Shown in pieces: positions 21,413-33,144 of a stretch of DNA of 64,000 nt (within the stretch, counting starts at the first letter, position 1; each line of letters begins with the position of its first letter). Origin of the DNA: Rana temporaria. Its lineage: Eukaryota > Chordata > Amphibia > Anura > Ranidae. The DNA lies in contig NC_053489.1 of NCBI RefSeq assembly GCF_905171775.1, forward strand, positions 589,859,832 through 589,923,831, in the 5' to 3' direction. Position numbers and translations under genes: made by a program. The notes under the pieces are model-generated. The model was not told the origin of the DNA, made no database searches, and was given only the letters and a program-made list of their open reading frames with translations.

Positions 21413-22720
21413 TAGTTACATAGTCAGGTTGAAAAAAGTCACAAGTCCATCAACCATAAAATAAATAAATACATAAATAAATAAATAAAAAATAATATCA
21501 AACAATCCCATATACTCAATCCCATAACCACAGTTGATCCAGAGGAAGGCGAAAAACCCCAACAAAGCATAATCCAATTTGCTACAGCAGGGGAAAAAAA
21601 TTCCTTCCTGACCCCCAAGAGGCAATCGGATTTCCCTGTTTCAACTTTACCTATAAATGATAGTACCCAGTTATATTATGTACATTTAGGAAAGAATCCA
21701 GGCTTTTCTTAAATAAATCTACTGAGCTGACCAGAACCACCTCTGGAGGGAGTCTATTCCACATTTTCACAGCTCTCACTGTGAAGAAACCTTTCCGTAT
21801 TTGGAGATGAAATGTCTTTTCCTCTAGGCGTAAAGAGTGACCCCTTGTCCTCTATGTTGACCGTAAAGTGAACTATATGGACCCCTTATATAGTTGTACA
21901 TGTTGATCATATCCCCCCTAATTCTCCTCTTCTCAAGAGTGAATAAATTCAGTTCCTCTAACCTTTCCTCATAGCCGAGTTCCTCCATGCCTCTTATCAG
22001 TTTGGTTGCACTTCTCTGCACTTTCTCCAGTTCTCCGATGTCCTTTTTGAGAACTGGTGCCCAAAACTGAACTGCATATTCCAGATGAGGTCTTGCTAAT
22101 GATTTGTACAGGGGCAAAATGATATCTCGGTCTCTGGAGTCCATACCTCTCTTAATACAAGAAAGGACTTTTCTCGCTTTGGAAATTGCAGCTTCGCATT
22201 ACATGTTATTATTGATCTTATGATCTACCAAAACCCCCAGATCCTTCTCCACTATGGATCCCTCCAGTTGCACTCCCCCTAGTATGTATGAAGCATGCAT
22301 ATTTTTAGCCCCCAAGTGCATAACATTACATTTATCAACATTAAACCTCATCTGCCACATAGTTATCAAAAAAGACAGAACATTGAGGTCGGCTTGTAAA
22401 TTAGAGACATTCTATAAGAACGTTATTCCACTGCATAGCTTGGTGTCATCTTTAAAGGCTGAAATGGTACTTTTAATCTCAGACCTTATATCATTTATAA
22501 AGATAATAAAAAGTAAGGGTCCCAGCACTGAACTTTGGGGTACACCGCTGATAACCTTAGACCATTCAGAGTAAGAAGAACCATTAACCACTATTCTCTG
22601 AATTCTGTTTTCTATCCATTTAAAAACTGATATTTCCAAGCCTGTAGAGTTTACCTTACACATTAGCCGTGTGTGTCAAACGCTTTTGCAAAATCCAAGT
22701 TGCTACTTTGTAGATAGATT
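21413..22720 (-). pseudogene. CR1/L2-type LINE fragment, RT 3' half, degraded
   Basis: The minus strand reads, in order from high coordinates: LDFAKAFD (RT motif A, near 22700), SGVPQSSVLGPLLFIIFINDI (motif B region, near 22540), FKDDTKL in place of FADDTKL (motif C, near 22450), then the C-terminal part LYKSLARPHLEYAVQFWAP (22110-22050). At the low-coordinate side it ends in (TACATAGT)n and A/T-rich tracts, as a LINE 3' tail would. Frameshifts and the altered catalytic motif show that it is dead. Confidence 0.85.
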
Positions 22721-23226
22721 ATGCTACAAATGCAAAGCACTACCATTGCCAGATTAAAAATGTTGTTTTGCATTACAGCAGAATTTGGGGTTAATGAACC
22801 CGACCAGGATTACATTCAAAAACAGTGCTGTCAATGATAGCAAGCAAAGATCAGTGATCGTTTAGCTGCTAAAGAAGTGAAAGTTCAACTCAGCAGGCAA
22901 GGGCAAATGAGCTAATTGAGATTGTAAATAACACAACATACCAGCTGCCCGGTCATCCATGCCGACCAGTGTTATATACAGGCAGTGCTGGTATGTTGTT
23001 AAAAAGCAGAGAGGTAAAGAAGAACTATAACAGATTAACGCTCAAACAGCCATGCACATGTTCTCATTCAGATCGTAGCTCTCATCACCCACCAGATTTT
23101 CTCATTCTTAGGACTTTCATTGCCTCCTCTCTCTGTGATCCTCTCTCACTCCTCCGACCCCTACCACTGCTCATTAGTGTGTCTCTCCACTCGGCCAGTT
23201 CTGTTGTCAGGCAAATACACCACCGC
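22721..23226. other. Intergenic, nothing recognised
   Basis: Short interval between the LINE fragment and the next inverted-repeat element. No gene or clear repeat end was seen. Confidence 0.4.
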
Positions 23227-23652
23227 TTAGGCCTCGTACACACGATAGGTTAACCAGAGGACAACGGTCTGATGGACCGTTTTCATCGGTCCAAACCGAT
23301 CGTGTGTGGGCCCCATAGGTTATTTAACCATCGGTTAAAAAAAGGCCAACTTGCTTTAAATTTAACCGATGGATTCCTAACCGATGGAAAAAAAAACGAT
23401 CGTTAGTAGGCACAACCATCGGTTAAAAATCCACGCATGCTCAGAATCAAGTCGACGCATACTTGGAGGCATTGAACTTAATTTTTTTCAGCACGTCGTT
23501 GTGTTTTACGTCACTGTGTTCTGACACGATCGGTTATTTAACCAATGGTGTGTGGGCGCGACAGACCATCAGTCAGCTTCATCGGTTAACCGACGACAAC
23601 GGTCCATCAGACCGTTCTCATTGGATGGACTGATCGTGTGTACGAGGCTTTA
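23227..23652. mobile_element. Inverted-repeat element, family C copy 2
   Basis: The ends TTAGGCCTCGTACACACGAT and ATCGTGTGTACGAGGCTTTA are inverted repeats. The interior repeats CATCGGTT/AACCGATG and carries the GTCGACGCATACTTGGAGGC core related to copies at 20262 and 41410. Confidence 0.85.
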
Positions 23653-23997
23653 CTTTCCCTGCAGCTCCACTATGTGACAGGGAGCGATTGTGAGGATGTT
23701 GGGCCCCTCAACAATGACAGGGCCCTGGGCAGATACCCCATTTGCCCTGCTTTAAAGACGGCCCTGGCCACTCTGATCCGGTCTCCAGTGGTGGAAGCTC
23801 TGCTAAGGACACAGTCGACAATGGCTGTAAAATGAATAGGTAGTGACATCACCCACAGAGTTAAGATGGGCCTTCCGTTATTGTCTGTGTAATCTGCACA
23901 CGCCTCCGCAGCGAAACCAAGACCGACAGCTCAGCATGAGATCGGATCAGCTTAAAAAAGGGTGTGTATACTGATTTCTTCTTTACAGGGCTACATA

Positions 23998-24633
23998 CCG
24001 TGTTTCCCCCAAAAGTAAGACATCCCCCGAAAATAAGACCTACTTACAGTTTTGCCTCTCGCTGAAATATAAGGCATCCCCTCGAAAATAAAACTTCTAC
24101 GATAATAGGGCCTCCCCCGAACATAAGGCATCCCAATAATAAGGCGACCCGAAGCTACCGTAACTCTCTACCCTGGACCGTAGCGGCGGGCGCCGCCGCA
24201 CAGCCCACTATTGGCCACAGCGCAGACTGAGTAGACAGGAAGTGTGTGGTCTCTTTTCATCAGAGAGCCCGCGCCACCGCTAGGACAAGCTGCCGCCTGC
24301 TACTCGCTCTGCCCTGACAGAGTCTGGCCACCTCACAAATAGACGGTGAGTAGCTCGGAGCAGGAGTCGGCACATTGTGTGGACACACAGGGGTGACTGA
24401 GGTAGGGGGGAAATATCTGATAAAGGGGTGGGGGGGATGTCTGGTGAAGGTGTCCACTGGCACAGGGGTGGGGGGAGGGGGATAACTTAAAATGACATTT
24501 GTTCAACAATAAATGTGTACCGTATTCTTCTTCATGGAAAAATAAGACATACCCTGAAAATAAGACCTAGCGCATCTTTGGGAGAAAAAAATTATATAAG
24601 ACACTGTCTTATTTTCGGGGAAACAGGGTAGGT
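23998..24633. mobile_element. Inverted-repeat element with TTTCCCC...AATAAGAC ends
   Basis: Left end ACCGTGTTTCCCCC, right end GGGGAAACAGGGTA, with AAAATAAGAC steps repeated inside both ends. No ORF. A GC-rich centre near 24150-24330 separates the arms. Confidence 0.75.
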
Positions 24634-24700
24634 ATTAGTGTTAGATCGTGGATGTCTGTAGATGCAGGGATTTTAGTGTTTAGTGTTAGGGTAGTAGAAA

Positions 24701-24949
24701 GCACTGCAGACCTTTTAGCTCTGAGGAAAGGGGTTCTCCCCTGAAACGCGTCAGCCCTAGCCACGGTCACGGATCGAAACAATATCGTGCTATGCCGATG
24801 GTGTTGGTTCTTTGCTGCATTGTGATTCAAGGCCTGTTTTTAACACTCCTTTTGTGAGTATTATGATTTGTTTTTATTGATTTAATAAAATCCACCAAAC
24901 AGTATCACACTAGGTCGGTGCGCCCTCCGTTTTTCCTCTTTTGTTTCCC
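24701..24949 (+). mobile_element. Short PLE-like insertion with hammerhead-like core, 15-bp target duplication
   Basis: A 249-bp insertion flanked by a perfect 15-bp duplication, TTAGGGTAGTAGAAA, at 24686-24700 and 24950-24964. It has no ORF. It carries the hammerhead-like core at 24709-24768 and an AATAAA at about 24889. The duplication length equals that of the full PLE at 12513-19314, which suggests movement by the same kind of machinery. Confidence 0.75.
24709..24768 (+). ncRNA. Hammerhead-ribozyme-like core
   Basis: CTGAGGA (24721-24727) matches CUGANGA exactly. One unpaired A is followed by stem II AGGGG/CCCCT with loop TTCT (24729-24742). GAAA (24743-24746) then leads into ACGCGT, whose outer two pairs make a minimal stem III, with GTC and the predicted cut after 24752. 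Stem I is GCT/AGC next to the core, then weaker pairs and GACC/GGTC (24709-24712/24765-24768). The ACGCGT palindrome would also allow two molecules to pair as a dimer. Confidence 0.65.
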
Positions 24950-25164
24950 TTAGGGTAGTAGAAATGTCTGACTCTGCCAGCATTCTGTAGAGAAAAACCT
25001 TTGCTCTTTGTGTGGAAGCAGTGGTCTCACCAACAAAGGCAAATTTGTAGCTCTGCAATCAGCAAACACTCTGAGGTGATTGGAGAGTTCTAGCAGTAAC
25101 ACATCAGGGGGCGTGTCTGACCTCTGCAGAGAGACCACTGCTTTCACACAAACAGCAAAGATAA

Positions 25165-26880
25165 TTATTATAATACAGGATTTATATAGATCCAACAGTT
25201 TGCGCAGCGCTTTACAACATGGGGGCAGACAGTACACTTACAATACAAATCAATAAAGGAGGGATCAGAGGGCCTTGCTTGTTAGAGCTTACAATCTAGA
25301 AGGGAGGATCAAGTGGAAAAAAAGGTAATAACTGTGGAAGATGAGCTCATGGAGAAAATGAAAATACAGTTGTAGGATAGGATAGGCTTCTCTGAAGAGA
25401 AGGGTTTCCAGGGTTCCTCTAAAAGCTAATGGAGTAGGAGGTAATTTGACAGATTGGGGTAAGGTGTTCCATAGGATTGGAGAGACTCTGGAAAAGTCCT
25501 GGAGGCAAGCATGGGAGGAGGTGACGAGGGAGCTAGAGAGCAGGAGGTCTTAAGAGGAATGAAGAGAACGATTAGGTTGGTATTTAGAGACTAGGCTAGT
25601 GATGTAGCTGGGGGCTAAGTTGTGGATGGCTTTGTAAGTAGTTGTTTGTATTTTGAATTTAGTTAGTTGGGTGAGCGGAAGCCAGTGGAGGGATTGACAG
25701 AGAGGAGTCGCAGACACAGAGCGATTGGTAAGGTGGATGAGTCTGGCAGCAGCAATCAAGATGAATTGAAGGGGTGATAGACTATGTAGAGTTAAGCCAA
25801 TGAGAAGGGAGTTACAGTAGTCAAAGGCGAGAGATGACCAGGGAGTGAATTAAAAGCTTTGTTGTGTCATTGGTTAAAAAGGGGAGTATTTTGGAGATTT
25901 CGCGGAGGTTGAGGCGGCAAGATTTGGACAGTCATTGGAAGTGGGGCTTAAAGGAGATTTCAGAGTCCAGGAAACCTAGGACCTTGGCATGCGGGGGTGG
26001 GCTTATAGTTGTGCCATCGATTTGGACTGAGAGATCGGGGGAAGGGGCACATGGAGGAGGAAGAATTATAAGTTTGGTTTTGGATAGATTGAGTTTGAGG
26101 AAGTGGTGTGACATCCAGACTGATATATCTGATAGTAAATTAGTGATACATGAGGAGTCGGAGGGAGTGAGCAGAGGGGTAGAGAAATAGATTTGGGTGT
26201 CGTCAGCGTAGAAATGGCATTGGAAGTCATGGGAGGCTGACCCAGGGAGGAGGTGTAGATTGAAAATAGGAGAGGTCCAAGAACAGAACCTTGGGGGACC
26301 CCAACAGAGAAAGGAAGAGGAGAGGAGGAAGTAGAGTTGTAAGAAACGCTAAAGGTGCGGTTGGATAAGTAGGTAGAGAACCAGTAAAGAGTATAGTCAC
26401 AGAGACCAAAGGCATGGAGTTTTTTTTGAGGAGAAGGGGGTGGTAAACAGTATCAAAGGCAGCAGAGAGGTCCAGGAGTAGGAGTGCACAATAGTGTCCA
26501 TTGATTTTGCCTGTTAGTAGATCATTTGTTAGTTTTAGGAGAGCAGTTTCTGTGGAGTGTTTAGAACGAAATCCAACATATGATCAGCAAGGTGGACGCT
26601 CAGTCAGTTGTAGGCCAGACGTTCAAGGAGTTTGGATAAAAAGGGGAGCAAGGAGATGGGGCGTAGGTTGTTAAGATTGGTTTGGGTCCAGTGAGGGCTT
26701 TTTTAAGTATGGGGTTGACAGGTGCATATTTTGGAGAGTTAGGGAAGATGCCAGAAGAGAGCGAGAGATTGTTTTGAAGCACCTGGAATGTATTTAGCTG
26801 GTTTAAATTGACTGTCCAGTTGGGCTTTACAGTGGTTCTAAAGCCAAGATATTGTTTTACCTTCATTTATTCCCTTCATT
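25165..26880 (-). pseudogene. L2-type LINE 3' fragment, degraded
   Basis: Minus-strand frames give typical L2-clade RT pieces: a degenerate GVPQGSVLGPLLF region near 26290-26240, FLKLNLSKTKLIILPPP near 26100-26045 with VLGF near 25985, and AARLIHLTNRSVSATPLCQSL, LHWLPL and YKAIHNLAPSY near 25750-25590. The low-coordinate end has the AT-rich ATTATTATAATACAGG tail expected of the 3' terminus. Multiple frameshifts. A sister copy lies at 33145-34470. Confidence 0.8.
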
Positions 26881-27180
26881 AGGGTAAAAAATGTCCCAGT
26901 TATTGTATCGCTCTCCCCCTAAATACTTACCTGAATCCTCATTCGATCCAGCGCTGTGCCCTCTGTAGCGGCTCTCCCCTCTCTCTCTGCATTCACAGGA
27001 CACAGAGGCAATCAAATCCTCAATCAATCAAATCCTGTGAGCAGAGCGGGGGCCCACAGAAGAGGAGGAACCAAGAGCGCTGGCAGGGGACCACAGAAGA
27101 GGAAGTTCAGGGCTGCTCTGCGCACCCCAAATGTTTCACCCATTCCAGACTAATGGTAGGTATAACATATCAAAAAATAA
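26881..27180. other. Intergenic, nothing recognised
   Basis: Non-coding sequence between the LINE fragment and the next hAT-like element. TTACCTGAATCC and CTCTGTAGCGGCTCTC resemble phrases in other local repeats, but no ends were found. Confidence 0.4.
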
Positions 27181-27628
27181 ATAACAACCAGGGCCGGCGC
27201 TACCACTAGGCGAAGTAAGCAGCCGCTTGGAGCGCACTACCACCTAGGGCGCAAGCGCCAGCTGCGAGTGGGACAGATCAGCAGGGGGATCGGAGCACAC
27301 TGAGAGCTCCAGAGAGAGAGATGAGCTGGGCGTATCACAGCCAGCTCTGACATCTATCCCCTCCCCTTGCTGCCCACACAGCCAGTTAGAGGAGAGGAGC
27401 TGCTTTTACTCCTCCCCTCCTCTCCTTGTGTCTGCCCCGCCCACTCTCCCCGGCATACAGGGGATGTGGGCGGGAATTTTTAAGCACAGCAAACAGAAGG
27501 GAAAGATGGAGGAGTGTGATATCCATCCAGTCCCTCCTGCCTCTGAGTGAGTACAGTACACTGATGTAGGGGTGGCCTTCATTCCCTTCTCTCTCTTCAC
27601 CTTTCTTTCTTTCTCTCTCCCTATTATC

Positions 27629-28240
<612 letters not shown>

Positions 28241-28837
28241 CTCAAAATTATCTATCTATCGGTGAAGATGGGGGGGGCGCCACAGGCTTTGCTCACACAG
28301 GGCGCCTGAACACCTAAGGCCAGCCCTGGGCGCAACCACAGGCCATGTTCTGTGTGAGCTCGGCTCTCCTCTCCTAATCGCTCGTTGTGCGCCGCCACCA
28401 CTAATCCCTCATGTGTCCCGCTGAGCGCCCTGCTGCACTGTTACATCTTCTAGACCGGTCACACAGCGCTGCTCCGGGACTCCTTTGCTCTAGCCTGTCC
28501 CTCTGGTGCAGCGCTGTGTGTCTGTGTGTGCAGCGGAGGGGCGGGGCTCAATGGAGATGGGAGCCCGGAGCATTGAGAGGAGCAGCAGACCTCCGTGGAG
28601 CGGGAGGATGGCGCTGGCCTGGTCTCGGCGGGGACACTGTGGAGCGGGAGGATGGCGCTAGCCTGGCCCCTGAGCAGAGAGTGGATGATGGTCGATGACG
28701 ATGAAGCCACAAACAGCCGAGGTAGGAGGAGGACGGATCCCTTCCGAACTACATTACACTGTCTGTGGAGTGCCGAGTGGGGGTTCTGTCTGTGTGGTGT
28801 GTGTGAGAGTCAGGTGGGCCAGTCACAGTGTATGTGT

Positions 28838-29030
28838 CAGGTAAGGGGGGTCAGTGTATGTGTCAGGTAAGGGGGGTCAGTGTATGTGTCAGGTAAGGGG
28901 GGTCAGTGTATGTGTCAGGTAAGGGGGATCAGTGTGTCAGGTGAGGGGGGGTCAGTGTGTCAGGTGAGGGGGGGGTCATTGTGTCAGGTGAGGGGGGTCA
29001 GTGTATGTGTCAGATAAGGGGGGTGTCAGA
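28838..29030. repeat. Minisatellite, about 20-28 bp unit
   Basis: Tandem copies of GTCAGTGTATGTGTCAGGTA plus a G run. Later units lose the TATG step. Lies near the right end of the hAT-like element. Confidence 0.85.
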
Positions 29031-29153
29031 TAGGTCACATGTGTTGCAAGGGCAGAGTAAAGTGATGTCAGGGGCGCAGCGGGGAGGGGGGGGGGCGCAA
29101 AATTAGGATTCGCCTAGGGTGTCAAAGATCCTTGCACCGGCCCTGATAACAAC

Positions 29154-29507
29154 TACCACTGCTACAAAGATCTTTATTGTGGGGTGTTAAACATCATCTT
29201 TCTAAGGCACTTTACAAGTGATTGTAAATGCTCACCTTGTAAAACAACCCATTCAGTTTAAAATAGAAATGAAAGGCACAACATTTTTGTATAGATATAA
29301 AAAAATGTATAAACAAATGTTTTCCCTTTTTTATAAATAATCTCATTCCTCCTGTTCTCAGCTACATAAAAGCTGGGGGGGGGGGGGGAGCAGCAGCACA
29401 CTGAGCTTGCCATTAAATGGCTGTGCATTGATCAGAACAAGTCTGATCATTGGAGGAGTGTACACTGAACTGAACACAATGTGCTCTCCTGCTTAGTGTG
29501 GTCAGTT
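29154..29507. repeat. Dispersed repeat, shared with 56766-57010
   Basis: CTCACCTTGTAAAACAACCC, GAAATGAAAGGC, the TAGATATAAAAAA step, the poly-G run and GAGCAGCAGCACACTGAGCT occur in the same order at 56780-56965. This marks a dispersed element whose ends were not defined. Confidence 0.75.
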
Positions 29508-30874
29508 TTTAACTGGTTCCTGACTGGTTCACGCAGATATACTGCGGCACAGTGGCTCTCCTGGGCTAAATCCCGTATGGGTACGCCCTTCCATTTTTGG
29601 CCACCAGAGGGCGCATGGGCACACACCGCATGGCAGGGGACCCGATGAGCGTGGCCCAATCACGAGTGCCAGCACAAGGATTTGTGTGTGTAAACACACA
29701 AATCCCAGTGCTTTCAGAGGAGAGGAGACATGTCGTTTGTTCCTAGTAAGTCGGAACAGTGATATGTCTCCTCTCCTACTCAGTCCTATCCCCATACAGT
29801 TAGAACACACTGAGGGAACACACATTTTACCCCATGATCACACCCTAGTGTTAACCCCTTCCCTGCCAGTGACATTTACACAATAATCAGTGTGCAATTT
29901 TATAGCGCTGATCGCTGTATAAATGTCAATGGTCAAAAAAATGTGTCAAAAGTGTCCAATCTGTCCATCACATTGTCGCAGTACCGCTAAAAATCACAGA
30001 TTGCCACCATAACTAGTAAAAAAATAAAAATTAATAAAGATGCCATAAATCTTTGCCATTGTTTGTAAACAATATAACTTTTGCACAAACCAATCAATAT
30101 ACGCTTATTGCGATTTTCTTTTACCAAAAATATGTGGAAGAATACATATTGGCCTAAACTGATAAATAAATGTGTTTAAAAAAAAAATAATTAGGAATAT
30201 TTATTATAGCAAAAAGTAAAAAGTACCGTATTTATCGGCGTATATCGCGCACTTTTTTGCCCTGAAAATCAGGGGGGTGCGCGATATACGCCGATACCCG
30301 CTTTCCCGCGCCGAGTTTTGAATACTGCGCCGACATATACCGAGCGCAGTACACTCGGGTATACGTGAGCGCGACAGTTGCCGAGCCTGCCCGAGTGTAC
30401 TGCGCTCGGTATATGCTGGCGCAGTATTCAAAACTCGGCGCGGGAAACGAGCGGGGAGGACGCCGGACCCGACGAAGAGGACACCCGAAGACGCAGACGG
30501 ACGCCGGATTTGCCGATGGACGCCGCGCAAGACACCAAAACTGTAAGTACAAAAAAAACTTTTTTTCCACAGGAATGGGGGCAACTTTAGGGGTGCGTGC
30601 TATACGCGGGAGCGCGCTATACCCCAAAAAATATGGTATATATTTTTTTCAAAATTGTCGCTCTTTTTTTGTTTATAGCGCAAAAAATTAAAAACGCAGA
30701 GGTGATCAAATACCACCAAAAGAAAGCTCTATTTGTGGGAAAAAAAGGACGCAAATTTCGTTTGGATACAGCATTGCATGACCGCGCAATTGTCAGTTAA
30801 AGCGACGCAGTGCCAAATTGTAAAAAGTGCTCTGGTCTTTGGGCAGCCAAATGGTCCGTGGCTGAAGTGGTTAA
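29508..30874. mobile_element. Inverted-repeat element, family D (TTAAC...GTTAA), with nested MITE
   Basis: The ends TTTTAACTGGTTCCTGAC and GGCTGAAGTGGTTAAA are inverted repeats. The interior shares long segments with 42815-44287 (GTTTATAGCGCAAAAAATTA, AGCTCTATTTGTGGG, TCAGTTAAAGCGACGCAGTG). A second element interrupts it at 30232-30648. Confidence 0.8.
30232..30648. mobile_element. Nested MITE with CCGTATTTATCGGCG end, family E copy 1
   Basis: It starts ACCGTATTTATCGGCGTATA and ends with a decayed complement (CCCCAAAAAATATGGTA). Inside, a GCGCAGTACACTCGGGTATA segment occurs in inverted orientation on the two sides of about 30370. The related sequence at 43500-43560 lacks this insertion. Confidence 0.8.
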
Positions 30875-31359
30875 AGACTGTTTTGATATTGATTACGGAA
30901 TAAAATATGTTGTTGTAAATAATGTTGTAGTGATTTATTAATTCCTCAGCACCGATAAAGTCCCAATAGGTTTTTGTTTTGGAAACGGAATAATTCAGAG
31001 ATGTGGTGCTAGGTACACCTATCTACACCTTTAGGCCCCGTTCACACTTCACAATTTGGATTCGGTGGTGCAATTTCCGTGATTTTGCCCACATTTCTAT
31101 ATCGCGTGGCAATCACTGCAAAACACAAGACTCATGTTTGATTACCATTCATTCTAAATGGCACCCTAAATGCTGTGTGATTTTGGTGTGATTGTTGTGC
31201 AACAGAATCGTGCAGCAATCGCAGTAAAACGCGCCTTTAAAAATATTGTGAAGCTTGTCACCCAAAAAGGAACAGGAGCTTCTTTTGGGTGACAAATGCA
31301 CATAGGAAAGCCAATTCAAATGAATAGGCTGCTCTATGTGTGACAAATGGAATTGCCTA

Positions 31360-31862
31360 AAGCGCTGTACACACGGTTGGGAATCTCGTTAGGAAAAAAA
31401 CATTGGTTTTCCTGACGGGATTCCTGGCAATCTTTCTTGCTCGCCGAGTGTACAGACACACCATTCAAAAGAACCGTTGTTCTTTTGAATGGCAAGAAGG
31501 CAGTGACGTCATTGACTACGACGAGCAAGCGCTCATCACATTCGATGCTGTCGCCGCCATCTTGCTACACCCTACACTATGTCATGGGAGCTACTGCGCA
31601 TGCGCCGAAGTCTCATCGAGCATGCGCAGGTTTCCATGGAGGCAGGTAAGTATATACACACGCTCAGGTTTCTTGGCAGGAAAACACTGCAGAGAATCAC
31701 GACGAGAAAAAAGAGAGCAGGTTCTCTATTTTTCTCGTCGAGATTCCAGGCAGTTTTCTCGACGAGAAACCATACACACGAATGGTTTTCTCGGCAAAAA
31801 AGCTCTGCCAGCAGTTTCCTTGCCGTTTCTGGCCGAGAAAACTGTGCGTGTGTACGAGGCCT
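31360..31862. mobile_element. Inverted-repeat element, family A copy 2
   Basis: Begins AAAGCGCTGTACACACGGTT and ends TGTGCGTGTGTACGAGGCCT. It parallels the copy at 91-597, including the TTTTCCTGACGGGATTCCTG, TCTTTTGAATGGCAAGA and GAGCATGCGCAGGTTT segments. Confidence 0.85.
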
Positions 31863-31911
31863 GAGAATCATGCTTTGAAAATCGTGAACGAATTGCCATT
31901 AGATATACAGC

Positions 31912-32462
31912 TGCGACCAAAAATTTTGAGAATGACACAAATATTAATTTTCACAAAGTCTGCTGCCTCAGTTTTTATGATGGTAATTTGCACATACTCC
32001 AGAATGTTATGAAGAGTGATCAGTTGAATAGGAATGAATTGCAAAGTCCCTCGCGAATAGGGATTTGCGTAGAATGACGTCACCGTCGGAAGCATTGGCT
32101 TGTTCCGGGTTAATTTCAAGCATGCGCACTGGGATACCCCCACGGACGGCGCATGCGCAGTTAAAAAAAAACTTTGTTTACGTCGGGTCACAACGTATAT
32201 TTACAAAAAAAAAAAACGCCCCCATCACAGAGATTTAAATGCCGCACCTTTACGCCGCCAAAGATACACTACGCCGCCGTAACTTACGGCGTGGATTCTT
32301 TGTGGATTTGAAAAAAAAAAGTAAGTTACGGCGGCGTAGTGTATCTTAGATACGTTACGCCCGGCGCATAAATGCGCCGCTGTACGTGGATCTGCCCCAT
32401 TGACTTTGGCAGACTTTGTGAAAAATTAATATTTGTGGCATTCTCAAAACTTTTGGCCACGA
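31912..32462. mobile_element. Tc1-like terminal repeats around a family B fragment
   Basis: The sequence ATTTTGAGAATGACACAAAT at 31920 is mirrored by ATATTTGTGGCATTCTCAAA at 32428, with pairing continuing inward (CACAAAGTCTGC against GCAGACTTTGTG). Between them lies a family B element ending GTGGATCTGCCCC at about 32397, whose left end was not found. No transposase remains. Confidence 0.65.
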
Positions 32463-32617
32463 GTGTGAATGGGACCTTACTGTTTTAAAAAAAAGGTACA
32501 TTATATTCGATTTTTGGGTGTAATACTTCTTTAATTCTTTTGTTATGATAAAACAATACATATTTATCGACTCTCGGTGCCCAAAGAGAAGTTTGTTTTG
32601 TTTTTGATCTGTTGAAT

Positions 32618-32796
32618 GCTTCCTTTCACTTACAAAAGAAGAAGCAGTGAGATCAGGCTGAATCACACAGAAAGGCATTTGGCAGGCAGAACGTTTTATA
32701 CAAGACTGTACTTCCTGCTCTGCCAGTCGCACTGGATCTACCCGAGAGCTGCACCATGGCTCCCTGCTGACAGCCCAGTAACAAGCTTGTGTAAGT
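32618..32796 (+). promoter_or_regulatory. Possible promoter and 5' exon of the + strand TLR gene
   Basis: The first base-unique stretch upstream of the + strand TLR has GCTTCCTTTCACTTAC (reverse strand GTGAAAGGAAGC, a PU.1/IRF-like composite), a TTTTATACAAG TATA-like site at 32695-32705 and a strong splice donor, GT|GTAAGTATT, at 32790/32791. A coding exon with a good acceptor follows at 37785. This is inference only; no transcript evidence is available. Confidence 0.3.
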
Positions 32797-33144
32797 ATTG
32801 ACGCTGTCTTAACTGCCCGAGGGCACCTCTCCCATAAAAGTGTCAATGTGTGCTTTTAGATTTCGTTGTTCAAAAAAATCAGTGAGTTCGTATTTACAGG
32901 TGTTCAGGCTGGTAACTAGGGAAAGGCGAGGACTTCTGATCCTTGCCGTGTAAAAGGAAACCAGCAGTCTGATTATAGGTGACATACAGGTGACATCTCT
33001 GGTCCAACCATTCATAGATCATCCCCCTGACAAGCAGATTATATTTATTCGTTATAAACCCGAGGCTTCTATCATACACTGGACTGGAACCTTAACTGCA
33101 ACAAAATGAAAAAAAAAAAGGATCTGTGCTATTTTTTTTTTTAT
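32797..33144. other. Intergenic or intronic, nothing recognised
   Basis: No ORF or repeat end was recognised. It would be intron if the exon at 32725-32790 is real. Confidence 0.35.

Larger units (their letters stand above)
31028..32480. mobile_element. Composite: outer inverted-repeat element with three nested elements
   Basis: Outer ends TTTAGGCCCCGTTCACACTTC and CGAGTGTGAATGGGACCTTA enclose, in order, family A copy 2, two Tc1-like terminal inverted repeats (about 31912-31966 and 32405-32462, both with TTTTGAGAATG-type ends) and a truncated family B element between them. Confidence 0.6.

Noticed and set aside
20732..23766. A single 3-kb hAT-like element bounded by CAGGGCTGCC and GGCGGCCCTG-like ends
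   Set aside because: The ends look related, but the flanking 8 bases do not match, so the pairing is not proven.
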